From positions 3,658,001 to 3,722,000 of the forward strand of contig NZ_JARUMJ010000001.1 in assembly GCF_036898465.1 (NCBI RefSeq): a DNA stretch of 64,000 bases, written 5' to 3'. The position numbers and the translations under genes are program-made. Positions 1 through 8,549 of the stretch are shown here, piece by piece. This DNA comes from Streptomyces sp. B21-105 (GTDB taxonomy: Bacteria > Actinomycetota > Actinomycetes > Streptomycetales > Streptomycetaceae). Positions within the stretch are counted from its first letter, which is position 1. Each line of letters starts with the position of its first letter. The notes beneath the pieces are model-generated. The model did not search any database and was not told the DNA's origin. It saw nothing but the letters and a program-made list of their open reading frames with translations.

Positions 1-1654
1 GGGCACAGAGGAGTTCTCCGTCGGCATGTGGGTGGGCCGTTCGGCCACCCCCAACACGCTGGCCAAGGCAGACGAGAAGCTTGTAGAGCTGCGGCGGAAC
101 CTCGGCAGGAGCCTCGCCAAGGAGAACCCCGTCCAGTTGCACGCATGTCCCTGGTGCGGCGAGCGACTCGACGCGCGCCACTACGAGGCCGACGTCGAAG
201 CCCGACGGATGTTCGTCCGCTGCCCCGCCGAAGACTGCGACTTCGCCGACGGACTGCCCGTCCACCTGGTCGACGAAGCGGTGTACGCGGCACGGCCGAC
301 GCTGGTGATCGCCACCGTCGACAAGTTCGCGTCGATGCCGTGGCGTCCCGCCACCGCGGCGCTGTTCAACCGGAACGACACCGACGACCCCACTCCGCCG
401 CCCGAGTTGATCGTCCAGGACGAACTCCACCTGATCTCAGGCCCGCTGGGAACCCTGACCGGCCTCTACGAGACGGCGGTGGACGCCCTCGCGAACAAGC
501 CCAAGGTCATCGCCTCCACCGCGACCATCCGTCGCGCCGCCGATCAGGGCAAGCACCTCTTCGCCCGCGGCGTACGCCAGTTTCCGCCCGCCGGCCTGGA
601 CGCGCGCGACTCGTGGTTCGCGGTGGAGACCCCTCGCGAGGAGAAGGCGAGTCGCCGCTACATCGGCCTCCTGGCCCCCGGCACCAGCCAGTCCACGCTG
701 CTGATCCGCACGTACGCCACGCTGCTGCACCGGGCGATGCACGCGGACACCGAGGACGACAGGGTGAAGGACACGTACTGGAGCCTTGTCGGCTACTTCA
801 ACAGCCTGCGGCTGCTCTCGGCCGCCGAACTTCAGGTCCACGACGACGTGGTGGCGTATCTGGAACTGCTCGCCGAGCGCGAGGGGAAAGAGGTCCGACC
901 GATCCCCAACTACTCGGAGCTGACGAGTCGTGTCGACGCCAGCGAGATCCCGACCCGTCTCAAGCGCATCGAGAAGTGTTACCCCGACGAGGACGCCGTT
1001 GATGTCCTCCTCGCGACTAACATGATCGCGGTCGGCGTGGACGTCGACCGCCTCGGTCTCATGGCCGTGATGGGCCAGCCGCAGACCACGGCGGAGTACA
1101 TCCAGGCCACCAGCCGCGTCGGTCGCGCGCACCCGGGGTTGGTAGCGGTCATGCTCAACTCCTCCCGCTCACGCGACCGTTCACACTACGAGAGCTTCCA
1201 GCACTTCCATTCGGCTCTCTACCGGGAGGTCGAGTCGACCTCGGTCACCCCGTTCTCCGCGCGCGCCCGCGACCGGGGTCTGCACGCGGTGATCGTGGCC
1301 CTGGCCCGCATCCTGATCCCGGCTGCCCGCCCCAACGACGGTGCCGCCAAGGTCGAGTCGTACGTGGAAGTACTCGAGAGCACGGTGAAGGACGTCATCC
1401 TCGACCGTGTCGGAGCAGTCGACAGCAAGGAGAGCACTGCCGTGTCCCGGGCGTTCGACGAGTTCCTGAACTGGTGGCGTGACGAGGCCGACAACCACAG
1501 CGGCCTGCTCTTCGAACCTCAGCGAGGCAACCGCTCCCCCTCGATCCTGAAGTCGTACGACGACGAGACGGACGGCCCCGAGGCATGGCCCACGCTGTGG
1601 AGCCTGCGCGACGTCGACGCCGAGTCCGCACTGTTCCTGGAGGGAAGCCGATGA
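1..1654 (+). CDS. drmA: DrmA-type DISARM helicase, C-terminal part (5' end outside window)
   Basis: This is the helicase-like protein of the DISARM phage-defence system, which acts with DrmB on incoming DNA. The frame is open from base 2, ahead of the first ATG at 26, so the gene enters from the left and roughly its N-terminal half is missing. Counting from ATG 26, a zinc ribbon is seen (C41, C44, C66, C71). A DExH-type Walker B segment (QDELHLISGPLG, about 131-142), an STAT motif (about 164-167) and a helicase C domain ending in QATSRVGR follow. The stop overlaps the drmB start as ATGA, implying coupled translation. The DrmA assignment rests on the QDELHLISGPLG block plus the DUF1998 partner. 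A different DUF1998-linked helicase is the main alternative. Confidence 0.82.
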   Translation, partial: GTEEFSVGMWVGRSATPNTLAKADEKLVELRRNLGRSLAKENPVQLHACPWCGERLDARHYEADVEARRMFVRCPAEDCDFADGLPVHLVDEAVYAARPTLVIATVDKFASMPWRPATAALFNRNDTDDPTPPPELIVQDELHLISGPLGTLTGLYETAVDALANKPKVIASTATIRRAADQGKHLFARGVRQFPPAGLDARDSWFAVETPREEKASRRYIGLLAPGTSQSTLLIRTYATLLHRAMHADTEDDRVKDTYWSLVGYFNSLRLLSAAELQVHDDVVAYLELLAEREGKEVRPIPNYSELTSRVDASEIPTRLKRIEKCYPDEDAVDVLLATNMIAVGVDVDRLGLMAVMGQPQTTAEYIQATSRVGRAHPGLVAVMLNSSRSRDRSHYESFQHFHSALYREVESTSVTPFSARARDRGLHAVIVALARILIPAARPNDGAAKVESYVEVLESTVKDVILDRVGAVDSKESTAVSRAFDEFLNWWRDEADNHSGLLFEPQRGNRSPSILKSYDDETDGPEAWPTLWSLRDVDAESALFLEGSR

Positions 1655-3507
1655 CCCCGCCCCCCGCCCGCCGCCGACGCACAGGCCAAAGCGGCACGCC
1701 GGCCCACAACCTGCCCCGGAGGGGCTCGGTCCGCCGCGCTCAGGCCATCACCACCTACGGCGTCGGCTCGCTCATCGCGGTCGACCAGGAATCCTTCGTC
1801 GTCTCGGGTCTGGACGACGCGGAGAAGAGCTGGCCGACGGACGAAGCTCCTCGGATCTACGAACGGCGGCTGGCTCGGCTCCTCGACGTAGGTTACTTCC
1901 GGCTGCCCCCCGCGTCCGGCGACGACAGCAAGGACGGCATGCGGGTCCGGCGCTTCCCTCAGATGCACTCCTGCCCGGAGTGCGCCGAACTCCAGCGACA
2001 TCGCGACTTCAACCCGCCGGAAGGGCGCAATGTCTGCGGCACCTGCGAGGTCGCCCTGGTCCCCTCCCGCTTCGTCGTCGCGTGCGAAGCCGGGCACCTC
2101 GACGAGTTCCCGTACTGGCACTGGATCCACCGGTCCACCGAACCGGGGGCCGTCGCCGAGCAGTGCGGTGGGAAGCTCAAGCTGCGCTCGTCCGGCCGTA
2201 CGTCCTCGCTCCGCTCGATCGTCGTCTCCTGCGACTGCACCCCGAAGCCCGAGGCCTCGATGGAGGGATCCTTCCGCAAGGCGGCACTCAAGGACCTCGG
2301 ACTCAGGTGCCAGGGCGCTCGTCCCTGGCTCGGGAATTCAGCGAAGGAGACATGCGGGCTGCCCCTGCGTACCCTCCAGCGCGGTTCCTCCACCGTATGG
2401 CAGCCGGTGTTGAAGTCGGCCCTGTCCATCCCTCCGTGGAGCGACGGCCGTTCGGACCCGCTCGCCGAACACTGGGACGCGCTGCGCGAGTGCGCCGACC
2501 GCAGTGAGGTGGCGGGGTATCTGAAGGCCGCCCTCAAGGGCAAGGCGCCCATCCCGTTGGAAGTGGTGATGACGCTCCTGGACGCGGAGCGCGAAGAGGA
2601 CCCCGACGGCGACACGGCTCCCACCTTCGACCACCGCTATCGCGCTCTGCGCAACAAGGAGTACGAGCGTCTCCGCGCCGGGAACGAGGAGAGCGAGCAC
2701 ACCCGCGGCGAGCAGTTCCTCTGCGAGCCCCCGGAGGGAGACACTGCCGTGCTGAAGCCTCTCGGCGTCGGCGACCCGATGTTGGTCAAGCGGCTTCGCG
2801 AGGTACGCGCTCTGAAGGCCTTCACCCGGCTCGCCGATCCCGACTCGTCCACCGAGGCGAGGGAGGTGCCGCTCGCCGACGGTCCTCTGCCGTGGCTCCC
2901 GGCGATGGTTGTCCATGGCGAGGGGGTGTTCCTCCGCCTGGACGAACAGCGGCTCGGCTCCTGGGAGCGGGCGGTCGGCGTGGCGACCCGCGCGGAACGT
3001 CTGCGCAATGCCCATCAGCGCATGTTGGAAGAGAGGGCGGGCGACCGTCACCAGGCCGTCCAGTCACCCGCTTCCCCCCGCATGGTGCTGCTCCACACAC
3101 TTGCCCATGTGCTCATCAACGAGTGGAGCCTGGAGGCGGGTTACCCGGCGGCGGCACTCCGCGAGCGTTTGTACGCGGACGACGACATGGCCGGAATCCT
3201 GATCTACACGGCGACGAGCGACTCGGCGGGCAGCCTCGGCGGCCTGGTCGCACAAGGCGAACCGCATCTGCTGGATCAGACGGTCCGCTCCGCCGTCCGC
3301 CGTGCCGAGTGGTGCTCCTCCGATCCGCTCTGCATGGAGAGCGGTGTGTCCGGCATCGGTGGCACGAACATGGCTGCCTGCCACGCCTGCGTGATGCTCC
3401 CGGAGACGAGTTGCGAGCACAACAACGTCCTGCTGGACCGGGCGCTGCTCGTCGGCACTCCAGAGGATCCGGACGTGGGGTTCTTCGCGAACCTCCTGGA
3501 GCGTTGA
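1651..3507 (+). CDS. drmB: DrmB, DUF1998-domain DISARM protein
   Basis: DrmB is the DUF1998 partner of DrmA and in DISARM forms the core complex with it. The start at ATG 1651 is chosen because it overlaps the drmA stop and follows GGAGGGAAG; it gives 618 aa. The N-terminus carries the RRAQAITTYGVGSLIAVD block typical of DrmB. Cys pairs follow (CPEC, then CGTC). The C-terminal DUF1998 domain shows LLHTLAHVLINEWSLEAGYP, a CSSDPLC segment and CHACVMLPETSCEHNN, probable zinc ligands. No drmC (phospholipase D-like) or methyltransferase gene follows. The next gene is on the opposite strand, so any remaining DISARM genes must lie to the left of the window. Confidence 0.85.
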   Translation: MTPPPARRRRTGQSGTPAHNLPRRGSVRRAQAITTYGVGSLIAVDQESFVVSGLDDAEKSWPTDEAPRIYERRLARLLDVGYFRLPPASGDDSKDGMRVRRFPQMHSCPECAELQRHRDFNPPEGRNVCGTCEVALVPSRFVVACEAGHLDEFPYWHWIHRSTEPGAVAEQCGGKLKLRSSGRTSSLRSIVVSCDCTPKPEASMEGSFRKAALKDLGLRCQGARPWLGNSAKETCGLPLRTLQRGSSTVWQPVLKSALSIPPWSDGRSDPLAEHWDALRECADRSEVAGYLKAALKGKAPIPLEVVMTLLDAEREEDPDGDTAPTFDHRYRALRNKEYERLRAGNEESEHTRGEQFLCEPPEGDTAVLKPLGVGDPMLVKRLREVRALKAFTRLADPDSSTEAREVPLADGPLPWLPAMVVHGEGVFLRLDEQRLGSWERAVGVATRAERLRNAHQRMLEERAGDRHQAVQSPASPRMVLLHTLAHVLINEWSLEAGYPAAALRERLYADDDMAGILIYTATSDSAGSLGGLVAQGEPHLLDQTVRSAVRRAEWCSSDPLCMESGVSGIGGTNMAACHACVMLPETSCEHNNVLLDRALLVGTPEDPDVGFFANLLER

Positions 3508-3649
3508 CACGACCCTTCACGGTGATGTGGCGAGCAGTGGCTTGTCGCCCTGATGCAGACCCGCCCTCCCAGGGCAGGGATGTCGGGTGGCCTGCACGAT
3601 GCACTTCTGCTCGCCGCGCACGTTGCGGATGTTTTCGGCGGGGCCGCCG

Positions 3650-4312
3650 TCAGACGGTCGATGCGCGTGAGACCCCGTCGCCGCGGTTGCCCAGTTCGAC
3701 GTCGTAGCGCATCTGAGCACGGTCCAGGGCTTCATCAACGTCGCAACCGTGGACGCGAAGCCAGTGCAGGAAGTCCGCGATGGCCGTGATCACCGAATCC
3801 TCGCTCATGGCCCTCCCGAGTCTCCCCGGTCCGGATCGGAGCGGCGATCTCCCATCCGCGTAGGACGCCAGAAGGGCCTCGGCCCGGCGAACTCCGGGGC
3901 CTTCGACATGGCCGTTCGGCGACGTGAGACCGGTCGCCAGCTCACACCAGGTGACTTTCCGATCGAGCTGGAGCCGTACACCCCAGCGTGCGGCGACAGC
4001 GTCGACGAGGGCCATGCCTCGGCCACCCTCCGATTCCGAGTTCGCGTCGAGGAGGGTGGGCAGGGCTCGGGTGTCGGGGTCGTGGACCTCGATGCGCAGA
4101 TGCACCCCGTTCATCGACACCGCGAGTGTGGCCGGCGTGCCGGGGCCGACGTGCGTGATGACGTTGGCCGCCAACTCGCTGACGCACAACTGCGCTTCGT
4201 CCGTGACCTCGTGCAGGCCCCAGATGCCGAGGTGCAGACGCATGACCCGGCGCAGCGCTGCGACCTCGGCCGGCTCGGCGCAGAAGGCCAGATCCCACGG
4301 TTTGCGCGTCAT
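3650..4312 (-). CDS. Anti-sigma-factor-like HATPase (WhiJ-module ATPase)
   Basis: A 220-aa protein of the RsbW/SpoIIAB-like GHKL ATPase type used in Streptomyces regulatory modules. The N box is seen as ELAANVITHVG and the G1/G2 region as DANSESEGGRGMALVDAVA. The start at ATG 4312 (MTRKPWDLAF) is preceded by GGGAGAGGA and is preferred over an upstream in-frame ATG. The last ~50 residues (from MSEDSVITAI) look like a separate small helical domain appended to the kinase fold. It is divergent from the XRE gene at 4528. ATPase, XRE/DUF5753 regulator and DUF397 protein are the usual partners in whiJ-like clusters, so a role in developmental gene control is inferred, not shown. Confidence 0.75.
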   Translation of the reverse strand: MTRKPWDLAFCAEPAEVAALRRVMRLHLGIWGLHEVTDEAQLCVSELAANVITHVGPGTPATLAVSMNGVHLRIEVHDPDTRALPTLLDANSESEGGRGMALVDAVAARWGVRLQLDRKVTWCELATGLTSPNGHVEGPGVRRAEALLASYADGRSPLRSGPGRLGRAMSEDSVITAIADFLHWLRVHGCDVDEALDRAQMRYDVELGNRGDGVSRASTV

Positions 4313-4411
4313 GCACGCGTCCTCTCCCACGAAAACCCCTGTCGTCGCAGGTGACACCCCGTGGAGCACGCACTGTCACGGGGAATCACGATGAGTTGCT
4401 CTGTCTTCAGA

Positions 4412-4445
4412 GTGCAGCCGGCGCATCCCCTTGTGCAATGTGCAC
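4412..4445. promoter_or_regulatory. GTGCA-repeat putative operator in divergent promoter
   Basis: The gap between the divergent ATPase and XRE genes carries GTGCA at 4412, 4433 and 4440, the last extended to GTGCAC. The second XRE module has GTGCAC repeats in its promoter too (8421, 8492, 8502). The shared word in front of two WhiJ-type regulators suggests autoregulatory binding sites; this is inference from position and repetition only. Confidence 0.35.
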
Positions 4446-4527
4446 GGCGGGATTCCCACTTCCGAGTGATTGGCAAGCACACCCCTTGGCGCCAGACTGA
4501 ACACCCGCTACCAGGAACGGGGTTGAT

Positions 4528-5376
4528 ATGGCCGGATCACCCACCGCACGCCGTCGCCGTCTGTCGATCGAGCTGAAGAAGCTCCGTGAGCAGTCCACTC
4601 TGACCTGTGCCCAGGTCGGCGCGGCCCTTGACTGGAGCGGCTCGAAGGTGAACCGCATGGAGACGGGCAGCGGCCGGGTCCAGCCGTCGGACATCGACGC
4701 CCTGTGCCGGTTCTACGTGACCAGCGAAGAGCTGCGCGAGTTCCTCAAGTCGCTCGCCCGGCAGGCCAGGATGCGCGGCTGGTGGCAGGTCCACGGCTCG
4801 GGTGTGCCGGAATGGTTCAACATCTACATCGGCCTGGAGCAGGAGGCTTCAGCTTTCCGCCAGTACCAGTGCGAGGTGGTGCCCGGTCTCATGCAGACCA
4901 GCGCCTACGCGTCCGAGCTCCACAAGACCGGCGCGCACATGTCCGCCGAGGACATCGCCAGGGCCGTTCAGGTGCGCATGGAGCGTCAGGCCCTGCTGAA
5001 CGGGCCCGACGCTCCGGAGGCCTGGTTCATCGTGAACGAAGGCGCTCTGCGCAACGTCATCGGGGACCGCGCGCTGATGCGTGATCAGCTCGAACGGGTT
5101 CTGGATGCCGGCCGACTGCCCTCCGTGACCCTTCAGGTCCTCCCCTTCGACTCCGGCACCTATCCGGCCACGGGCTCATTCACCATGCTGGGCTTCCCCG
5201 CGCCGGAGGACCCCGACATCGTCTACCGGGACGGGATCACCGATGCGGTCTACCTGGAGGGCGAGCATCATGTCCGTGAGTACACCCGAGCGTTCGACGG
5301 CCTACGGGCCGCAGCCCTGAGCCCTCAGCGTTCGGCCCACCTGATCGAAACCGTCCTGAAGGAATACGCAAGGTGA
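4528..5376 (+). CDS. XRE-family regulator with DUF5753 (WhiJ type)
   Basis: A 282-aa helix-turn-helix protein. The N-terminal HTH covers about residues 10-65 (LREQSTLTCAQVGAALDWSGS). It is followed by the DUF5753 domain, recognised from WWQVHGSGVPEWFNIYIGLE, YQCEVVPGLMQTSAYA, and the C-terminal EYTRAFDGLRAAALSP. This is the architecture of WhiJ-like regulators, which are usually encoded beside a DUF397 protein. The stop overlaps the DUF397 start by GTGA, so the two are translated as a unit. It is probably autoregulated through the repeats at 4412-4445 (inference). Confidence 0.88.
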   Translation: MAGSPTARRRRLSIELKKLREQSTLTCAQVGAALDWSGSKVNRMETGSGRVQPSDIDALCRFYVTSEELREFLKSLARQARMRGWWQVHGSGVPEWFNIYIGLEQEASAFRQYQCEVVPGLMQTSAYASELHKTGAHMSAEDIARAVQVRMERQALLNGPDAPEAWFIVNEGALRNVIGDRALMRDQLERVLDAGRLPSVTLQVLPFDSGTYPATGSFTMLGFPAPEDPDIVYRDGITDAVYLEGEHHVREYTRAFDGLRAAALSPQRSAHLIETVLKEYAR

Positions 5377-5585
5377 GCATTGCAGCGCCCAGCGAGAACG
5401 GTCGTCCGACGTGGTTCACGTCGTCGTACAGCAACGGTGCGGGAGGCGAGTGCGTCGAGTGCGCGCTGATGGACGACCGCGCCCTGGTTCGTGACTCGAA
5501 GAGGGCAAGAGGGGTTGAGATCGTTGTGCACAGCGAGGCTTGGTTCGCCTTCATATGTGCTGTGCAGCGGGATGCCGAGGACTGA
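5373..5585 (+). CDS. DUF397 small protein (WhiJ partner)
   Basis: A 70-aa DUF397 protein beginning at GTG 5373, overlapping the XRE stop. The family signature is visible: WFTSSYSNGAGGECVECA, then ALVRDSKRARG and a C-terminal SEAWFAFICAV. DUF397 proteins are small cytosolic partners of DUF5753/XRE regulators. The mechanism is not established from sequence. Length and spacing are typical for the family. Confidence 0.85.
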   Translation: MSIAAPSENGRPTWFTSSYSNGAGGECVECALMDDRALVRDSKRARGVEIVVHSEAWFAFICAVQRDAED

Positions 5586-5620
5586 GGGATCCTCAGACCG
5601 TATCGCAGAGCCCTCTCCCA

Positions 5621-6604
5621 TCACCAAGTCGCCACGGTCGACTCGTAGTGCTCTGCCAGAGCGCTCCGGTCGATCAGGTCCGTGTCCGCGATTCGCAGCG
5701 AGGCGCCTTCCAGTTCGCTGTACGTGGGGTAGCCGCTGAGACTCGGGGCGACTTGGACGATAAAGTCTTCAGGCCTGATGGCCAGAAGCCCGCTGTCGAA
5801 GAGGTGATGGATGTCCGAGCGTAGGAGAAGACCTTCCTCCGCTCTGTGCTGTTCCGTGATCGCGAAAGCTCGGAGATGGGCGGCTTGGAGCACTTCCGCG
5901 GGAGCTGGCCCCGTTACCGCGCAGATCATCCCGTATCGACGGACCAGCGCCCGACGGAACGCATCCTGTCCCCGTCGTACTGCCACCGTCGTGCGCCGAC
6001 GCCCGCCGGGCAACGCAAAGGGACGAAGCCGGACGCCGGCGGATGCCGGTCTCCTGCGGGGAAGCCGGACGCCTCTGAAGGCCACGGCCGCAAGGACGCC
6101 GGAGTAGTCCAAGGCTTTGATCGACTGCTGGTCGGAATTGGTCAGGCTGAGTTCGGAGAGCAGGGCCTTTTCGAGGCAGCCCTCGAGAGCCTGCCAGGTG
6201 CCTCCGTAGTGGGCCCGGTAGGAGGTCACCTTTATCGTCTCGGTCGAAGGGTCGTCGAAAGATTCTCCGCACGGACTGCACCTGAACCTGGGAAGCACAG
6301 AGCTCCGCTCCTTGAAGCCGGTGCTCCCGCAACCAGGGCATCTGCTCCGGAGCTTCTCTTGATTCGGGAAAATCTCCAACTGCTCGACGTAGCCGATGCC
6401 AAGTGCCTCGCCTCCGCTCCGGACCACCACCAGGTCATCCAGCGCAACCCGTCGATGATTGCCCACCGTGGAGTCGTAGCTGTAGGACTCCTCGATGATG
6501 TCCTCGTAGCCGGCGTTCCCCTGGAACTGTCGATCCTCCCCCGCGATCAGGAACGACCAAGCTCTGCCGACCGATTCCCCCGTGACTATCCCTGCCTCGT
6601 CCAT
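5621..6604 (-). CDS. Zinc-ribbon HNH endonuclease (candidate restriction-type nuclease)
   Basis: A 327-aa protein with a C-terminal HNH_2-type nuclease: FRRALVRRYGMICAVTG with C228, AAHL with H243, and DIHHLFDSGLLAIRPED (264-280). A central four-Cys zinc ribbon is present (C89/C92 and C109/C112, spacing CPGC-16-CSPC). The first ~80 residues (RAWSFLIAGEDRQFQGN, then DLVVVRSGGEALGIGYVEQL) resemble a small beta-barrel reader of the PUA/EVE/SRA kind, a tentative reading. The base composition looks less GC-rich than its neighbours, hinting at transfer. With DISARM genes 2 kb away, a role in restriction of foreign or modified DNA is a reasonable inference. No methyltransferase is adjacent. Confidence 0.72.
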   Translation of the reverse strand: MDEAGIVTGESVGRAWSFLIAGEDRQFQGNAGYEDIIEESYSYDSTVGNHRRVALDDLVVVRSGGEALGIGYVEQLEIFPNQEKLRSRCPGCGSTGFKERSSVLPRFRCSPCGESFDDPSTETIKVTSYRAHYGGTWQALEGCLEKALLSELSLTNSDQQSIKALDYSGVLAAVAFRGVRLPRRRPASAGVRLRPFALPGGRRRTTVAVRRGQDAFRRALVRRYGMICAVTGPAPAEVLQAAHLRAFAITEQHRAEEGLLLRSDIHHLFDSGLLAIRPEDFIVQVAPSLSGYPTYSELEGASLRIADTDLIDRSALAEHYESTVATW

Positions 6605-6744
6605 GACACGAGCTTATGAGCCGACACTGACATCACCCGCCGGGCCGGGGTGTCCCAACGTTTCTCCGGCCTGTCATGCAGCAACCAGATGACCGGGCCT
6701 TCCTTGGACAGGTCGGGTCTGACCGCCAAGTCGGTGATGGGTCG

Positions 6745-7596
6745 CTACTGCAGCGCCTCGATCGCCTTCAGTATCAAGTTCCGGGCCTCAGCTCCGTAGA
6801 CGGCCATGCTGCGCAGCCGCTCGAAAGCCCTGATGTACAAGCCGATCTCCGAAGGTTGGGTGATGTTCACCTCGGCGGAGATCAGCTCGACGGATACCAG
6901 GGTGTCGTCGTGGACGTCGAACGTCTCCTGTGGCCAAAGAGTCCGTTCGCGCGTCGACATCGGGATGACTCCGAGGGACACCGTCGGGAGTGCCCCGGCG
7001 GTCAGCAGGTAGCCGAGCTGCGCCGCCATCGCGTCCGCGTTGCCCAACTGGTAGTACAAAACGGCCTCTTCGACGACCATCACGAAGCGATGGCCGGACT
7101 CGTGGATGATCTGGGAGCGCTGGAGGCGTGCGGTCGCTGCTTCGGCCGCGTCGTCGGGGACGCCGAGGAGGCGTGCGTTGGTGCTCAACAACGCCCGTGC
7201 GTATCCCTCTGTCTGCAACAGCCCGGGCACCAGCACCGGGGAGTAGGTTCGCAGCAGGTCGGTGGACCGGTAGAGCTCCACGTAGCTGTCCTGCAGCTTG
7301 CGAAGGCCTGCCCGTACGCGTCGGCGCCACTCACGGTAGAGGGATTCGGCGTCCTGAGAGGCTGCGATCAGGTCCTCGGCCTGGTCATCCGCGCCGGTCC
7401 CGTGGCACCAGACGCGGATGTCCGCGGGGGACGCCGGCGTCCTGGCGTTCTCGATGCGGGAGGTCTTCGAATGGTGCCAGTGGCATCGCGAGGCCAGCTC
7501 GGTGACCGTGAGGCCGGCATTCCTTCTCAGATCGCGCAGCCGTCGCGCCACGTTCTCGCGAGCGGCCTGGGCGGAGGAGGACGGGGAAGTGGACAT
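6745..7596 (-). CDS. Second XRE-family regulator with DUF5753
   Basis: A 283-aa WhiJ-type regulator. The start at ATG 7596 (MSTSPSSSAQAARENVARRL) is 24 bp past the stop of the preceding gene and gives the usual family length. A longer in-frame reading would overlap that gene by more than 60 bp. The HTH is seen at NAGLTVTELASRCHWHHSKTS and the DUF5753 part at YSPVLVPGLLQTEGYARALL and EIGLYIRAFERLRSMAVYG. It is last in a three-gene minus-strand operon with the DUF6879 protein and an 85-aa protein, and has no DUF397 partner, unlike the first module. Confidence 0.85.
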   Translation of the reverse strand: MSTSPSSSAQAARENVARRLRDLRRNAGLTVTELASRCHWHHSKTSRIENARTPASPADIRVWCHGTGADDQAEDLIAASQDAESLYREWRRRVRAGLRKLQDSYVELYRSTDLLRTYSPVLVPGLLQTEGYARALLSTNARLLGVPDDAAEAATARLQRSQIIHESGHRFVMVVEEAVLYYQLGNADAMAAQLGYLLTAGALPTVSLGVIPMSTRERTLWPQETFDVHDDTLVSVELISAEVNITQPSEIGLYIRAFERLRSMAVYGAEARNLILKAIEALQ

Positions 7597-7619
7597 GACC
7601 TGGCCGAAGTTGCTTTCTG

Positions 7620-8156
7620 TCAGTGGATCTCGTAGTCGTCGTGCGGGACGGCGCGCTCCCATACTGCCTCGAAGGCGTCCGAGCACTGCTTGACGGTAGT
7701 CGGCTCGGTGCGTAGCTCCATGGGAACGTCACCGCTCCAGTCGCCGTCGCCCGAGAAGTGGTTGAAGAGAACCTGTGTGTCGTCGAAGATCCACAGGTCG
7801 GCACCGGGCAGCATCAGGTCCGCCGCCCCTCTACGGGGCAGCCAGCGAACGAGTTCGCCTGCGTGCAGATTGACGACGGTTCCGGCGTGCTCGTAGCGGA
7901 CGTAGTCGGTGACCGGTTCGGACACGATGCGAGCACGTCGTACCACCACTCCACGGGCAACCGCTCGGGAGATCAGGGCGACCCACGGAGCCCAGTACCG
8001 GGAAGTGGGATCCGTGTCCCGCAGGCCGGTGCGCAGCCAGGTGTCGTAGTCGTCGGCCTCGTCGCCGACCGCGTACTGATCGCGCATCTCCAGGTGCACG
8101 GCGGAGAGCTGCGCGGCGTCCATCAGCTCGTCAAAGCTGGGTACGTTCTGCGACAT
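7620..8156 (-). CDS. DUF6879 family protein
   Basis: A 178-aa protein with the features of DUF6879: FDELMDAAQLSAVHLEMRD at the N-terminus, then RYWAPWVALISRAVARGVVV, SEPVTDYVRYEH, and LWIFDDTQVLFNHFSGDGDW. The start at ATG 8156 has GGGAGG 7-8 nt upstream. The family is commonly found beside XRE/DUF5753 regulators in Streptomyces and its biochemical role is unknown. The start overlaps the upstream 85-aa gene by 26 bp and the XRE gene follows after 23 bp, so the three form one operon. Confidence 0.8.
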   Translation of the reverse strand: MSQNVPSFDELMDAAQLSAVHLEMRDQYAVGDEADDYDTWLRTGLRDTDPTSRYWAPWVALISRAVARGVVVRRARIVSEPVTDYVRYEHAGTVVNLHAGELVRWLPRRGAADLMLPGADLWIFDDTQVLFNHFSGDGDWSGDVPMELRTEPTTVKQCSDAFEAVWERAVPHDDYEIH

Positions 8157-8388
8157 CGCAGGCCTCCCGCAGGATCGGCACCAGGCGAGCCGGAATGCGC
8201 ACCACCGTCTCGTGGTCGGGGATGCCCTTCACATGTCCGGGAGCCGGGTTGTCCACGCATTGAGCTCGTGTCGGCTCGTCCGCCGTGTAGCTCTGGATCA
8301 CGATGTCCGCCGTCTCCAGATCCACCCATGCTGTCGGCGACCCGTTCTTTCCCGTATCCGGGTCGATCCCGATGAACCGTAAGCGCAT
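8131..8388 (-). CDS. Small conserved protein upstream of DUF6879
   Basis: An 85-aa protein starting MRLRFIGIDPDTGKNGSPTA. ATG 8388 is chosen because GGAGG lies 7 nt upstream; the longer frame has no ribosome site and an unlike composition. The type (MRLRFIGxDPxTxxxGSPT...) is a frequent first gene of DUF6879/XRE operons in Streptomyces, function unknown. Acidic residues and the VWVD-like strand before an EPTRAQCVDNP segment are all that can be said about its structure. The downstream overlap of 26 bp suggests translational coupling. Confidence 0.7.
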   Translation of the reverse strand: MRLRFIGIDPDTGKNGSPTAWVDLETADIVIQSYTADEPTRAQCVDNPAPGHVKGIPDHETVVRIPARLVPILREACDVAERTQL

Positions 8389-8420
8389 GGTCGCCTCCGT
8401 TGTCGATGCTGTGCGCCGAT

Positions 8421-8507
8421 GTGCACCAACTTCTCGGATACACGCTGTTCCGTCAAGGTGGCAAAGCATCCGACGGGGCATTTTAAGTGAAGTGCACATT
8501 CGTGCAC
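8421..8507. promoter_or_regulatory. GTGCAC repeats upstream of the DUF6879/XRE operon
   Basis: GTGCAC occurs at 8421-8426, 8492-8497 and 8502-8507. The last two form a 10-bp direct repeat (GTGCACAT N2), one helical turn apart. They lie just upstream of the minus-strand operon starting at 8388. A similar GTGCA cluster precedes the other XRE gene. Possible operator; inference only. Confidence 0.35.
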
Positions 8508-8549
8508 ATCACTGGTGGTGGAGCACACCGCACCCCTAGCTTCGGCACG

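Noticed and set aside
3517..3738. 73-aa minus-strand frame after drmB, considered as a transposase remnant
   Set aside because: The peptide has no recognisable transposase motif, overlaps the ATPase gene in another frame, and no inverted or direct repeats bracket it.
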